Source: Holothuria scabra
Taxonomy: Eukaryota > Echinodermata > Holothuroidea > Aspidochirotida > Holothuriidae
Direction: 5' to 3'
Length of the DNA stretch: 64,000 nt
NCBI GenBank assembly: GCA_037179385.1
Contig: CM074193.1
Span: 39,278,846-39,342,845 of the forward strand
Positions 1-10,271 of this stretch are shown piece after piece (the stretch's first letter is position 1; every line of letters begins with the position of its first letter). The notes beneath the pieces are model-generated. The model had not been told where the DNA came from, made no database searches, and saw nothing but the letters and a program-made list of their open reading frames with translations. A program made the translations under genes and the position numbers.

Positions 1-59
1 AGATAAAAGTTATAAAGAGGAGAAAAATGATGATATCAGAGTTGGGAACAAACCCCCCA

Positions 60-912
60 AAAAGTTCTAGTGAATATGAAAAAAAGTCAGAGGTGTGATG
101 ATGGGGAAAGAAGGGAACATGACGATCGTGAGGTATTATTTATACGTTCCGAAAGATCTACATGTACATTTAATTTTTTCGTTGTTGATAGCTGTTGGAG
201 AGAAAAAACGTTTAGGAAGCTTGTGCTGATAGATTCAAACATGGTTTTGTGAAAACTGGGGAGTTTGATTTGCCGTCTATTGAAATAGGAAAATGTGTTT
301 CAGTTGAGAGTAGGCCGATTCGTGTGAAAAGTACGTGGGGATGGTAATTTTTTTCGGTGTTTGGCATTACTGGTTACAGGGGTAGAAGATAATCATTTTT
401 ATTTAAGACAAGTCATTGTAAGTTCATTGTGTAGGAGTGAGTTGCCGGTACCAATAAAGACTAAGGAAGAATATGTTACTTCTACTGGAATGGATAGGGA
501 TGGTGTATGGTCTACAGAGGTTGAAATATTTGCAGCTGCAAGACTTTTGGAAACTGATATATATATACTTTTATAGAACATAATGGTACATGGAATTGTG
601 TACGTTATCCTCAAAGTGGTATTTTAAGTAGCGTAGTTAATCGGGAAAAACGTGCCATTTATTTAGTCAATACAGGTGGAGTACATTATGATGACGTAGT
701 GTTGGAAATAGAAGATAATGAGTCTGTACATGAGAGCAGCGTTATAGAGAATTGGTTGAAGAGTTGTGTTAATGAACATAGTGAAGAATTTTTCGGTGTT
801 AAATGTAACATATTGAAAAGAGGAGACATTTTATTTGAAGAGGAGCGTTATCAAATGTCAGTGCAAAGTTATGTGAAGAGAGCAGATGTTTGTTTAAATG
901 AGGGGAGTAATC
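60..912 (+). pseudogene. OTU-domain cysteine protease-like region of a decayed Helentron
   Basis: Conceptual translation in two or three frames gives an OTU-like domain. A lead-in (FDLPSIEIGKCVSVESRPIRVK, about 264-330) is followed after a frameshift near 335 by GDGN-FFRCLALLVTG, then EDNHFYLRQVIVS, then GVWSTEVEIFAAA (about 510-545). After a second frameshift near 573 comes GGVHYDDVVLE (about 677-712), which carries the expected catalytic-His region. OTU proteases normally read GDGNC at the active site; here the codon after Asn is Phe, so the catalytic Cys is missing. OTU domains are a known cargo of Helentron-type Helitrons, and the downstream Helitron-type domain at 1251-1983 supports that origin. 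The reading frame is broken at least twice and then split by a MITE. Dead copy; the family assignment is by motif only. Confidence 0.7.
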
Positions 913-945
913 ATATATTAGTGAAAGGGTCTATGGGAGTGACAG

Positions 946-1250
946 CCCAGCCAACATGCCCAGCTGGTTTCAGCTGGGCTACTTGCTGGGCCCTAGCTGG
1001 GACTCATTCGTGTTTGTCAGGTGTTCCCACGTGGGGTCCAACTGGGCTAGCCTTTCCGAGCTGATGCCCAGATGAAGCCCAGCTGGGCCCAGCTTCAATA
1101 ACTAAAGCCTAGCTGGGCTTCAGCTGGGAAAGTCTAGCCCAGTTGGGCCCCACGTAGAAACACCTGACAAACACGAATGGGTCCCAGCTGGGACCCAGCA
1201 AGTAGCCCAGCTGAAACCCAGTTGGGGTCCAGCTGGGCATGTTGGCTGGG
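946..1250. mobile_element. Palindromic MITE with ~145-bp inverted arms
   Basis: The element starts cccagccaacatgcccagct and ends with its reverse complement (ggcatgttggctggg at 1236-1250). The arms are complementary almost to the centre near 1090-1100, and both contain the heptamer-like motif cccagctggg many times. It interrupts the Helentron remnant, because the OTU-type region lies left and the next Helentron domain right. No clear target-site duplication is visible (gtgacag left, tgaagat right). It has no coding capacity, so it is a non-autonomous foldback or MITE-type element. As RNA it would form a very long hairpin. Confidence 0.8.
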
Positions 1251-1983
1251 TGAAGATAGGTATAAATGTTGGGAAAATAAAGGTTTTGTGATAAAACGTA
1301 GTGTGGGTATTGCAAGTGATAGTACTAAAATGATGGTTAGAGAACAAATACGTAAGTGTCAATTTAGAAAAGAAGAGGAAAGTCCAATTAGAGAATTGCA
1401 ACATCGCTTTCGGAATAAAATTATGGAAGGGCCTACATATGTTTGCTTTTATTGTGAGCAGTTATGGTATAAAGAATGTGCACTGTGGGTGAATTTAGTT
1501 AGATTTAGTGGAAATACTAGTATTTGTAAGCAGGAAAAAGGTATAGATAAAGGATGGGTCTGTAAAACCTGTTTAAAATATATAAAAGAAGGCAGAGTTC
1601 CGTTATTAAGTCCAGATAATAAGATGAAAATGTATGAGATACCAGAAGAATTGAAATTACATCGTCTTGAAGAAAGGTTGGTCGCTTTGCGAACACCTTT
1701 TATGCAGTTGCGTGAGATTCCTCGAGGAGGGCAATTTAGTATTAAGGGAAATGTTGTTAATGCCCCGTCTGATGTGGTGACAACAATTAAAACTTTACCT
1801 ATAAGACTTGAAGAGAGCCAAGTAATTCCTGTCAAATTTAAGAGGAAATTAAGTTATAAAACGGCTGTTTTTTTCTGAAAATGTTAGGCCTAGAAGTGTT
1901 GTTCTTGCCAGTGATCGCTGGCTGATAGGAAATGAGGATATCAAGATACACAACAATGACTTAGGAAAGGAAGACCCGTTTTG
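1251..1983 (+). pseudogene. Helitron/Helentron N-terminal domain (DUF6570-like), decayed
   Basis: An open frame to about 1876 continues after a one-base shift in a T run (about 1867-1873) to a stop at 1983. It contains CFYCEQLW (C-x2-C type pair near 1444), WVCKTC (1555-1572), LEERLVALRTPFMQLREIPR, GGQFSIKGNVVNAPSD and KRKLSYK. This order (cysteine pairs, then LEER-RxPFMQ-xxLPRGGQ-SIxGxVVNVPxD) is that of the domain preceding the Rep/helicase part in many Helitron-encoded proteins. The Rep nuclease and PIF1 helicase parts are not found downstream, so the copy is truncated. It is separated from the OTU-like region only by the MITE. Recognition rests on motif memory, not a search. Confidence 0.7.
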
Positions 1984-2496
1984 AAAAGGATGAACAACTT
2001 CTGGTAAGTGGGTCTGCTGCCCCTCTTTTACTAACACCACCATTACTTGCTTACACGATGTTGAGTTCGCGCTAGAAGGGCCTGTATAATAAAGTAGTCA
2101 GGTTCCTATTTTTGACTCATTCAAAATGCCGTTTTGCATCGCGGAAGGATATATTACAAAAAATGCCTGAAATACCTTCAATTTTCTTTGAATGATTACT
2201 TCAACTACTTTCCTACCACATAGAGATCACAAATTGAACACATCTCTTCACTAACATGGTCTAATCTCTCTTCCCCCAAAAAAAAAAAGTTTTTCTAGGG
2301 TGTTAAATTCTTAGGGTAACCTGCTTCGCCGGGATTCCCCTTGAATTAGTGGTGTGCTACCTTTTGTCTTCACTGCAATGTCATACATATCACTCCGTGT
2401 CCGTGAAAAACCATGGGGGTCGTCCCATAGTTGTATTGACAGAAGAACTATATTCAAAAAAGGTCACAGCAGGGAGCTGCCTTCAGAAGCAGCTCC
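1984..2496. other. Unannotated AT-rich stretch with one hairpin (2471-2498)
   Basis: No coding signal beyond short open frames. A near-perfect stem-loop lies at 2471-2498: agggagctgc, an eight-base loop, then gcagctccct. Helitrons end in a 3' hairpin, and this one lies about 490 bases after the last recognisable Helentron codons, so it may mark an element end. No diagnostic CTRR plus host junction is visible, so this remains a guess. Confidence 0.4.
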
Positions 2497-3400
2497 CTGG
2501 TATTAGTCCCGTTCATATACGTCACTAGTATCCCTTCCCCAATTATTTCTAAGTTCAGCATTTAATGAAACGTGAACGATATTGTCTTACACAAATCAGA
2601 GTGTCGAGCCATCCAGTAATCAATCATAAAGATACATTGCATCATTTTTACGTCCTATAATGAAACGTGAATACCAAAATGTCGATGTTTATAATTTATA
2701 GCTATTAGCTGCGATTCGTCTGTCATCACACGATTAACCAGACACGTTTCTTATTACATTCTATAGCAAGAACTTTTTGTCGCTTCTTTGACGATGTCCT
2801 TTTACTACGGAAGAAAATATTGTCATTGTAGTAAGTTTATGTATGGCCATGACTCGCAATTGATGAAACGATTACCTAAAATATGTAAAAGCAATAAGTA
2901 AGACAGTTCTATGAATACGAATAAACTGTCGAGTAAAAGATTCCGTAGAAGACGAATTTCATCATTCCAACAACCCGTCTGCAATACAATTGTAGTTTGG
3001 GGTGAAAAGTTTGGCCCTTTAATACGGGAAGTTGCAACTTTCTGCTTACTATAAGTTGACCCTTATCAGCTTATGTTATGTGACGTAGACACTAAAATTA
3101 GACCGTGCACAGAGGGTACAATTGTTGGTTTACGGACGAAGATTTGAACATTTCAAGACATTTCGTAACTGTAAATTTCTAGCTAAGTGGCTCGTTCGTT
3201 TCATCTCTTTGCCCTTTTCGGAAATGGAAAGTTCGCAAGATATTTATGAGGTAATTATTCTCTATTTTGTTATAATTATGTCAGGGAGTTGTGGTGTTAT
3301 CAGGAAAACGTTTAACTTATTCATCATAAAGTCCATTTTTCTCTTTAAATTGATTTGTTCAACTATTGCAACTATTGCCAAATACGGGCAATGGTTATGA
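2497..3400. repeat. Dispersed repeat shared with the right flank (part direct, part inverted)
   Basis: About 2505-2985 aligns by eye in the same direction with 59868-60416 and 46907-47440 (shared runs include gcgattcgtctgtcatcaca and aatatgtaaaagcaataag). About 3070-3400 aligns with the reverse complement of 60410-60660 (shared gtggtgttatcag and aacgttt). The two parts are therefore in opposite relative orientation in the two flanks. Divergence is clearly higher than within the array, so this is an older family. No coding potential is supported. Confidence 0.6.
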
Positions 3401-3825
3401 GAATCGGGTAATCTGATTTTCGATAATTTAATGATGTAGGGTGAGAATGTCTTCCCGTAAGTCTGCTTGAAAATTCATTTCAACACACCGTGTAACGTGA
3501 CAATTCTGTCAATAAGTGTTACTAATAGAAGAAAAATCATCTACTTCATTTCATCCAATGGTAGTGGTACATTTTATCTGATTCTTCTGATCAAAATAGC
3601 GACTGCTATAAGATCCCCACAGGCCTTAATTTTTTCAAAAGTAAAATCATATATAGTAGGAAGTTGGGGCACACAATTTTTTCAATATATATTGAATTTA
3701 GCCAAGAGTCACAAGACTAAAATTCATTAGCATGTTTTCAATTTCGGTTTGTAGTTTCCCCGAAATGATGCGGGATTCATCGATTTGCAGTGATACATTT
3801 TATCTGGTAATTTTCTGATCAAATA
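3401..3825. other. Unannotated AT-rich sequence, fragment of the ~180-bp satellite
   Basis: No gene is recognised. A fragment near 3565-3625 (acattttatctgattcttctgatcaaaatagcg) resembles the start of the satellite monomers that follow, including the stretch around 3790-3840, so the satellite field probably begins here in degraded form. Confidence 0.35.
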
Positions 3826-4835
3826 GCGACTGCTTAGATCCCCCTATAAGTCTGGGAAATGTCATTTTCGACTGTCTCATGGGTCCGATTTTTCAAAATT
3901 TTCTGTTCGCTTCGCGCCAACCAGCGGTGAAGTTCCGCGCAGATAGTCTTCCTAGCAGCATTTTAGTTTCAAATGAACAATTTTTGTGCAAACAGACCCT
4001 CGAATTAGTGACTTCTAAGACCCCCTATAAGCAAAGGTTTTGACTGTCTGAAGTGGTCAGGTTTTTCAAAATTTCCTGCACGCTTCGTCCCAACTTATGG
4101 TGGTGCTCCACTTACACCGCTTCATAGCAGAATTTAAGTTTCAAGTGATCATTTTTTACAAAAAGAAACTCAAAATAGCGAATGCTTAGATCCCCATATA
4201 AGCCCGGGAAATGCCATTTTCAACTGTCTGAGCAGTCGGATATTTGAAAATGTTTTGTACGCTTCGCGCCAACTAATGGTGGCGCTCCGCTTAGTCTTTC
4301 TGGCTGAATTTTAGTTTGGAACGAATGTACGTTTATCTGCAATTGAAACTTAAAAAGGCGACTGCTTGGATCCCCTTTTCAAGCCTGGGAAATGTCATTT
4401 TTGACTGTCTGAGGGGTACGAATTTTCAAATTTTCTGGACGCTCCGCGCCAACCAGTGGTGGCGCTTCGCTTTGGCTGTCCTACAGGCAGAATTACACAT
4501 CTCGGGCAAAAATCTTGTGCCCCAAAAGTGAAATGCTCCCCTACGCCCCTGGAAATACTTCACTCAGGCGTGCACTGGAACAGCTGCTTGCAACATTCAG
4601 CAGGATTACGGATTTGCGATCCTAGGATACATAGTTCAGTGGAGTAATGAACTGAGCTAATCAGTATCTCAAAAGGGTGTTTTAATCTTAGAAAAATAAA
4701 AAACTTTCTCACCAGAATTAGAGACAAATTAATCTGGCAAATGCCATTTCTAGCCATCTGGGAGGTTTAAAAATCCAAAATTTTCTTTGTACCCTCCTCG
4801 CCAACTGGTGGCGGCGCTACGCTTAGATAGTAAAG
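3826..4835 (+). repeat. Degenerate satellite, monomer about 175-181 bp
   Basis: Four recognisable monomers start near 3826, 4004, 4176 and 4355, with a fifth partial one near 4720-4835. Each has gcgactgcttagatcccc, then a variant of cctgggaaatgtcattttcg, actgtctgag, tttttcaaaattttctg, and a conserved cgcttcgcgccaac followed by tggtggcgct. Monomers differ strongly from one another, so this is an old tandem repeat, unlike the homogenised array. An inverted fragment lies at about 5262-5298, and single fragments lie at 46567-46600 and 59545-59590. Confidence 0.7.
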
Positions 4836-5049
4836 TCCAGCCACCCCCTACAAAAGTACCCAGCCCTCCATGGACCCCTACAAGGGTTTTGTCGCCTGAA
4901 CCCCACCAGGGGCCCTTAAAGCGGCCCCCTGGACCCCAGGCTGATTGGGCCAACAGTCTAAACCCTGTACAAACATGGGCCGATTTTCCTAAATTTTTGG
5001 CCAAATCGTTCGTTCATCTCTTTGCCTCGAATTAACCATTGATTTAATT
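4836..5049. other. C-rich unannotated stretch
   Basis: Local composition changes sharply to C-rich (repeated cccc blocks, 4840-4960). Short open frames exist on both strands, but their products are proline- or glycine-rich composition artefacts. No repeat partner is seen elsewhere in the window. Confidence 0.4.
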
Positions 5050-5178
5050 AACTATGCACCGATCTAAACAATGGTCAAACCATTGACCTCCAACTTTGGT
5101 CAAAATTTACTTATTTATGGTCAAATTTAACCACTAATTGGACACTTTTTGACCATACGTTTGAGTCGGTGCATAGTT
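5050..5178. mobile_element. Small MITE (~129 bp)
   Basis: Terminal inverted repeats aactatgcaccga (5050-5062) and tcggtgcatagtt (5166-5178) match exactly. The inner part is built from repeated tggtcaaa / tttgacca words in both directions. No coding capacity. The target-site duplication is not clear. Confidence 0.7.
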
Positions 5179-5417
5179 CACCATATTGTTTTTAGAGTGC
5201 ACTCTGTGGTATTGAGTTGGATTCAACCTCTCTGAAAGAAGGATGATTATTCTAAACAGAGCGCCACCATAGGTTGGCGCGAATTGTACAGAAAATGAAG
5301 TAGCCCACGAAGGGAAACCTCCTTGAATATCCGTTTAAAAAGGCAAATATACTTCTTTGTTACAGTAGTAGAGTCCATGCCCAAAGTCCAAGAGCTATTA
5401 CTAGCTAACAGTCGTCA
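5179..5417. other. Unannotated, with an inverted satellite fragment
   Basis: About 5262-5298 is the reverse complement of the satellite core (gcgccaaccta-tggtggcgct). Otherwise no gene or repeat is recognised. Confidence 0.35.
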
Positions 5418-5485
5418 AATCACCTTAAAAGTATAAGACGACTTGGTTTGTCGGCACCGCAACTCGTCTAGACGTTCGTCTTGTT
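5418..5485 (-). repeat. Inverted copy of the terminus of the array-closing insert
   Basis: The reverse complement of this stretch matches 58831-58900 and 45848-45917 almost throughout, including the cgtctagacg palindrome, gttgcggtgccgac and the terminal acaagacga / tcgtcttgt pair. It shows that the element family that ends the array also exists left of it, in opposite orientation. Beyond 5485 and before 5418 the similarity stops. Confidence 0.75.
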
Positions 5486-6154
5486 GTGCCTCCAAGGATT
5501 AGGCTAAGTAACAAAATATAAGTATGCCTATGGATCCCGTTCATTCTAATTTCTAGACTAACGTTAAGTTTATCGCTGGCCATGGATTGTTTCAGCCTCA
5601 TCCATCGTTATGTATACAGAGTAAAATCGGTATAGTAACCCCTCCCGCTACCAGCTTGTAGGACAATATAACCTCTGGGTCTACGTTAGTGACTTGTCAG
5701 TTTTCAAATCCTTATACTGAATTCCCGAAGTGCACAACGCAGAGACTGTGTAGCCTACAAGGGGATAAGTTCGGGTTTAAAGACTTTCTGTGTTAGTTGT
5801 ACTTTATCAGATGTTGTTAAATTCCTGAATAACAGCTTCCTGTGCACTGAAATGCACTGATCATAACACCCGCGCGTATACACGAGAACATCCAATCTGC
5901 TACGCGACGAGGACGTTCCTGTGGAACGCGAGTATGGCCGGTTCATGCGACACAGACGAAATGTGGGTTAATTTCTTGCATGAAAATACGAATTATGTCA
6001 GTTGTAATTGCGTTAGGGGTCAACTTTATTTGTTAGTCAATCATTCATATGTGTTTTCAATGAGAATATAATGGTTACAATTATCAATCACCCAGACACA
6101 GTTAATCCTACGCCTGAATTTCCTCTCTTGGTATCCACCAAATTGCACCGTTTT
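5486..6154. other. Unannotated AT-rich sequence
   Basis: I see no gene, RNA or repeat partner. Short open frames are at background level. Confidence 0.4.
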
Positions 6155-6670
6155 AAGTTGAAAATTTGCCAATTTGATCAATTTTAGTGTCATTTCTTTT
6201 TTCATTGTATTACTCCGCTCTGTGAAATACCGTTTTTGAGCACCTTTTATGGCCTAAAACACATAGGCCTGCTTATCATTCAAGGCTCTGTAGCTCAAAA
6301 TTTCAATGGTCATGTTAAGGAAATTTGAACATGCCATGAAAGCTCAGATTGTGAGCTTCGATCAGAGAGGTGGCACGCCCTGGTTGAAAACTTTTACTGG
6401 GAGCAGGGTTATTTTTAAAACTTACATGGAAACAGGCACGTTGTAACAAATGGAAAACTCAAACCGGCCGGACCAAAACACAAATGCTCCCCGTGTGTCC
6501 GTCATCTTACAATTGAAAGCGTCCCGAATTTATTTGTTATTTTTATATTATTTTTGGCCGATCCCAAAAGGAGCTACGTCTCCAAGGGACAACTCAACGA
6601 CCTGACGTGCAGAGCCTCATTCTAGACTGGCTGAATGGAACGGCCTCCCCCAGCTACCATCCTTTACATT
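6155..6670. repeat. Old, rearranged copy of the array repeat unit (left part)
   Basis: 6155-6490 matches the middle of an array unit (11949-12280) with scattered substitutions. At about 6490 it jumps to the segment that lies upstream in the array (match to 11460-11530). At about 6555 it jumps again to the SINE-like part ending in ccatcctttacattt. The order is thus scrambled by two deletion or insertion junctions. Divergence is much higher than between array units, so this copy predates array homogenisation. It is cut by the RT-B retrotransposon. Confidence 0.75.
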
Positions 6671-8968
6671 TTTTTTTTTTTTTTTTTTGAAGTGAAAACT
6701 TCAAATTTATGTACATTCAGACATCAGAATATGTACAATATTTACACTATTTACATTAAATTAAGGGACATAGGAAGAATGAAAATAAATACCTTCCTGG
6801 AAAGAAAATAATGTTGAAAAAGTTTTCACAAGATGAACTTAAGACCACGATTTGTCATTTTTACAAATGATTTGTTTTTAACCCACATTTCTTTAAACTT
6901 ATCAAATTTTAACCTACTGTGATCCGCCTTTACCCTGTCTGTTGTATTTTTGATGATTGACGATACAATATTTTTACTTGGATGATCTTCAGATTGGAAA
7001 ATACGAACACATCTAGATTTCCAAACGATGAACTTTGTGACACAAAACACATACCAAATTCTCAAAAAGACTACCTTAGGTACTTTCAACTCAGGAAAAC
7101 CGTAAGTGAAAAGGGTGTACTGAAACTGTTCAGAAGCATATTGTCACCCAGCATTTGCTTTAATACTTTTTGTAACCAGTCACGAATAGGTTAAACTTTT
7201 GGACATTCCCACATTATTTGTTTGGTTGTTTCAATTTCACTGCAAGTGTCTCTTGGGCACAAGCCGTCGCCCATCCCCCAGCTTCTAATTCTTTGCCCCG
7301 TGTACAAAATTTCGTGTGCCAGCCGCCATTGGAAGTCTTTCAACTTATTATCCAAAATGCCACTGGACGTTAACTTCCAAATATTGTCCCATGGAAAGGT
7401 GGGGTGTTTCCTGACAATCGTCACATCGACATTAACATTTTGCAGCAGTTTAACAATGTCCTTAGTCCTCTTACAATCATGATAGAAGACCTCGCTTATA
7501 TTAAAGAGCCGCTTTAACAAGTCACCTGCATAAACAAGGGGTGGCGAACAAAGATCTGAATTAGGCCTCGAGTTCGACCAAATACAAGAAAAGGAGATTC
7601 GAAGTGGTTTGGCTAAAAAATAACGAGCGAGGGATAAGTAATTCGGATAACTTCCGTCTAACAAAGAAAACAAAGGTTTCACGAACAGAGCATCTACTTT
7701 AATTCTCAGATTATCGAGGGCTAACCCACCACTTTGCTTTGGCAGTGAAATAACGTGTCTAGTGACTAGGTCAGGTTTCCTCTCGCCCCATATGAACGAA
7801 AACACAACTTTGTTCAGTTCCTTCACAAAGGCATCTGGCATACGGTAGATAGGGGCTATATAATAAAATAAGGGGTAAATAACGGTGTTAATTACTAACA
7901 CTTTACCTATTAAACTTAAGTGCCTGTTTTTCCACATATTCAAAATTCTGATGGCTTTATTGAGTTTGTTGTCCCAATTAGACTGAATGACTTCAAAGGA
8001 TCCAAAGAAAATTCCTGTAATTTTAATTGATGAGCAGCTAAAAGAAATGTCACCAGGCATCTTTTCATTCTTCAGACTACCTATTTTTAAACCCTTGGTC
8101 TTTTCCACATTTATGGAAGCACCCGTAGCCCTTTGAAAAAGGTTAAAAATATTTAAAAACTGACATATATCGTTTATGCTTGACGCAACACACGTTGCGT
8201 CATCAGCATACTGTAGGAATTTTACCCTTTTGCCATGTTCTCCAGGCAAAATAAACCCTTGGATGGTAGATTGAGTGTGTATATAACTAGCCAAAGGTTC
8301 AATAAACAGTACATATAACAACGGCGACAAGGGGCACCCTTGTCCACCACCACGTGATATTGACACTGATTTAGAAAAGAACCCATTGACTAATACACGA
8401 CTCTGAATATTCTTGTAGAGAATAGCAATCCAGTGAAGAAAATTCTTACCAAAATTAAACTTACGGAGAGTTTTCATTAAAAACGCCCAATCGACCTTGT
8501 CAAAGGCTTTTTCCTGGTCCATTGACAGAAAGGCACAAGGGCTATTCTTCAGAGAGGAATAATCAACGATGTCCCTCAATAAAAACATATTATTATGTAT
8601 AGTTCTTCCAGGTATTGCACACGTTTGAAACTCGTTTACAATAGTGGGCATAACCTTTGAAAGCCTTAATTGAAGAACTTTAGCAATCAACTTGTAGTCT
8701 GAATTCAGGAGGCTTATTGGGCGCCAATTACCCGGGTTCAAATCGTCACCCTTTTTCCGCAGCAGTGTTATGACACCAATGGATTGTGATTCAGTCAGTG
8801 TACCTCTTTCAAAAATGTCATTGATTACGTCAAGGAAGTCATTGCTAATTAGATCGAAAAACTTATAAAATTCATAAGGGATACCATCACAACCAGGTGC
8901 CTTATTTGCAGCCGTTAATGCCAGAGCATTTCTTATCTCTCCCAACGTGATAGGAACATCAAATTCCT
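6671..8968 (-). mobile_element. RT-B: 5'-truncated Tx1-like non-LTR retrotransposon
   Basis: On the minus strand the element begins inside the ORF2 reverse transcriptase region (near 8968) and ends in a hairpin (gaagttttcacttc, just inside the end) followed by an A tail of about 20, seen here as the T run at 6671-6690. It is flanked by the direct repeat ctttacattt (6662-6671 and 8969-8979), which in the intact array unit occurs once (ctttacattttggtgat). That is the hallmark of target-primed reverse transcription with 5' truncation. It inserted into an old copy of the array repeat. It is related to, but clearly distinct from, RT-A. Confidence 0.85.
6826..8965 (-). pseudogene. RT-B ORF2 fragment (reverse transcriptase to C-terminus)
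   Basis: An open stretch of about 590 codons (to 7191) carries RT motifs in order: APGCDGIPYEFYK, NWRPISLLNSDYKLIAKVL, FLSMDQEKAFDKVDW, GGGQGCPLSPLLYVLF and FLQYADDATCVAS (the YADD catalytic motif). A connection region follows, then a degenerate C-terminal finger (CPRDTC...IMWEC, with Gln in place of the expected His). After a frame break around 7090-7190 the C-terminal tail resumes (6826-7089) and matches the RT-A tail by eye (WYVFCVTKFIVWKSRC against WFVFCVAKFFIWKARC). The endonuclease and ORF1 are absent through 5' truncation. The RGVRQG motif reads RGGGQG here, another sign of decay. Confidence 0.85.
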
Positions 8969-9187
8969 CTTTACATTTTGGTGATAGGTGTGCTCAGGCA
9001 CATGGGTTTTTTTTCTAAAAGTCCCACGACTCTCTGGCGAAGAGCCAAGGGGCGAAAACCAAACGATTACTCCCGGAGGAGTTCTTAAGGAGCTTAACGT
9101 CCCAAATGGACAAGTACGCCCTCCAAAGGGCAAACACTGAGTGGTCCTGCTCTACATTGGCTGAATAGAAGGCACATGGGGCACTGA
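8969..9187. repeat. Old copy of array repeat (right part after RT-B)
   Basis: This continues the unit interrupted by RT-B: ctttacattttggtgat, then a minus-strand SINE-like monomer of the M1 type (about 9006-9168; diagnostic ggagtaatcgtttggttttc when read on the minus strand). It ends just before agtagtctaatttag at 9188. Confidence 0.7.
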
Positions 9188-9499
9188 AGTAGTCTAATTT
9201 AGTGTGCAAGTCAATGGGAATTATGATTAGTAGCCCGCTACCTTCACGACATACACCGCCATGACAACAAAAACCAAGAACATTCCACATCACGCCCAAA
9301 GAGGCCACCCCACCCGCGAAGGCAACAGCACGCCCCAAACAACAACACGCCCAAAGGCACCAACGCGCTCGAAGGAAACAACACTTAAAAAGCACAGGGC
9401 AAATATACAGGTACACTTTTCCCAAGGTTGCCCCGGGGGAAGTTGGGGCAACTGATAACCTCATTATTCCCACATTTAAAGAAACTGAAGCTACGGGGC

Positions 9500-9689
9500 C
9501 TTTTTCTTAAGTTCTCCCGACCCTCTGGCAAAGGGCTGTTTGGCGAAACCAGACTTGAAACTTCTTTCCAGAAGAATCTATTGCGTCCATTTAAGGACAA
9601 CACTTAACAACCAAACTGACGGCCTTCAAACCATTTTCATCATTGGTCTGTCATGTGCGGCTCCATTCTAGACGGGATGAAAAGAAGCT
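9500..9689 (-). repeat. SINE-like monomer, M3 body type
   Basis: On the minus strand it runs from cttttcatcccgtctagaat to the tail gccagagggtcgggagaact. It is the same body as the U2-headed copy at 10048-10271, but the U2 core is missing at its 5' end. Confidence 0.6.
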
Positions 9690-10047
9690 AGGGGAATTTT
9701 TTCAAAAGTCCCCCCGACTCTCTGGCAAACAGTCAGGGGCGAAAACAATACTCCCGAAAGAGTTCTTCTCCCAAGAGGGGCTACGCCCCCAAGGAACAAC
9801 TCAACTCAACATGCTAGGGTTTTTTTTTTTTTTTTTTTCAAAAGTCCCCAGACTCTCCGGCAAAGAGCCAGGTGCAAAAAAACAAACAATACTCCCGAAG
9901 GAGTTCTGATCCCAAAAGGAGCTACGTGTCCAAGGGACAACTAAACCACCTGACGTGCAGAGCCTCGTTCTAGACTGGCTGAATAGAACGGCCTCCCCCA
10001 GCTACCATCCTTTACATTTTGGTGATAGCTGTGCTCAGGCACATGGG

Positions 10048-10271
10048 GCTTTTCCTAAAGTCCTCCCGACCCTCTGGCAAAGGGCCGTTCGGCGAAACCA
10101 AACTTGATACTGCTTCCCGAAGAAGCTATTATGTCCACTGAAGGACAACACTTAACGACCAACCTCGCGGCCTTCAGACCATTTTCATCATTGGTCTGTC
10201 ATGTATGGCTCCATTCTTGACTGGATGAAAAGAACAGATACTACACATGATCTTAGCCAAAAGGCCGAGAA
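10048..10271 (-). repeat. SINE with near-complete U2 snRNA-derived head
   Basis: Read on the minus strand, 10271-10230 matches positions of about 6-47 of metazoan U2 snRNA with one clear mismatch (aagatcatg for aagatcaag). It includes the stem-loop I sequence ctcggccttttggct and the branch-point-pairing gtagta. The U2 identity stops after ctgttctt, and a SINE-like body follows (ttcatccagtcaagaatgg ... ggtttcgccgaacgg ... gccagagggtcgggaggact). The remaining ~145 nt of U2 (Sm site and 3' stem-loops) are absent, so this is not a U2 gene. It is best read as an snRNA-headed SINE. It is the most complete U2 head in the window and sits just left of the array. Confidence 0.8.

Noticed and set aside
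4787..5035. Proline-rich 82-codon open frame
   Set aside because: It results from local C-rich composition, with overlapping open frames on the other strand and no family resemblance.
10230..10271. Functional U2 snRNA gene
   Set aside because: Only the first ~47 nt of U2 are present; the Sm site and 3' stem-loops are absent and a SINE-like body follows.
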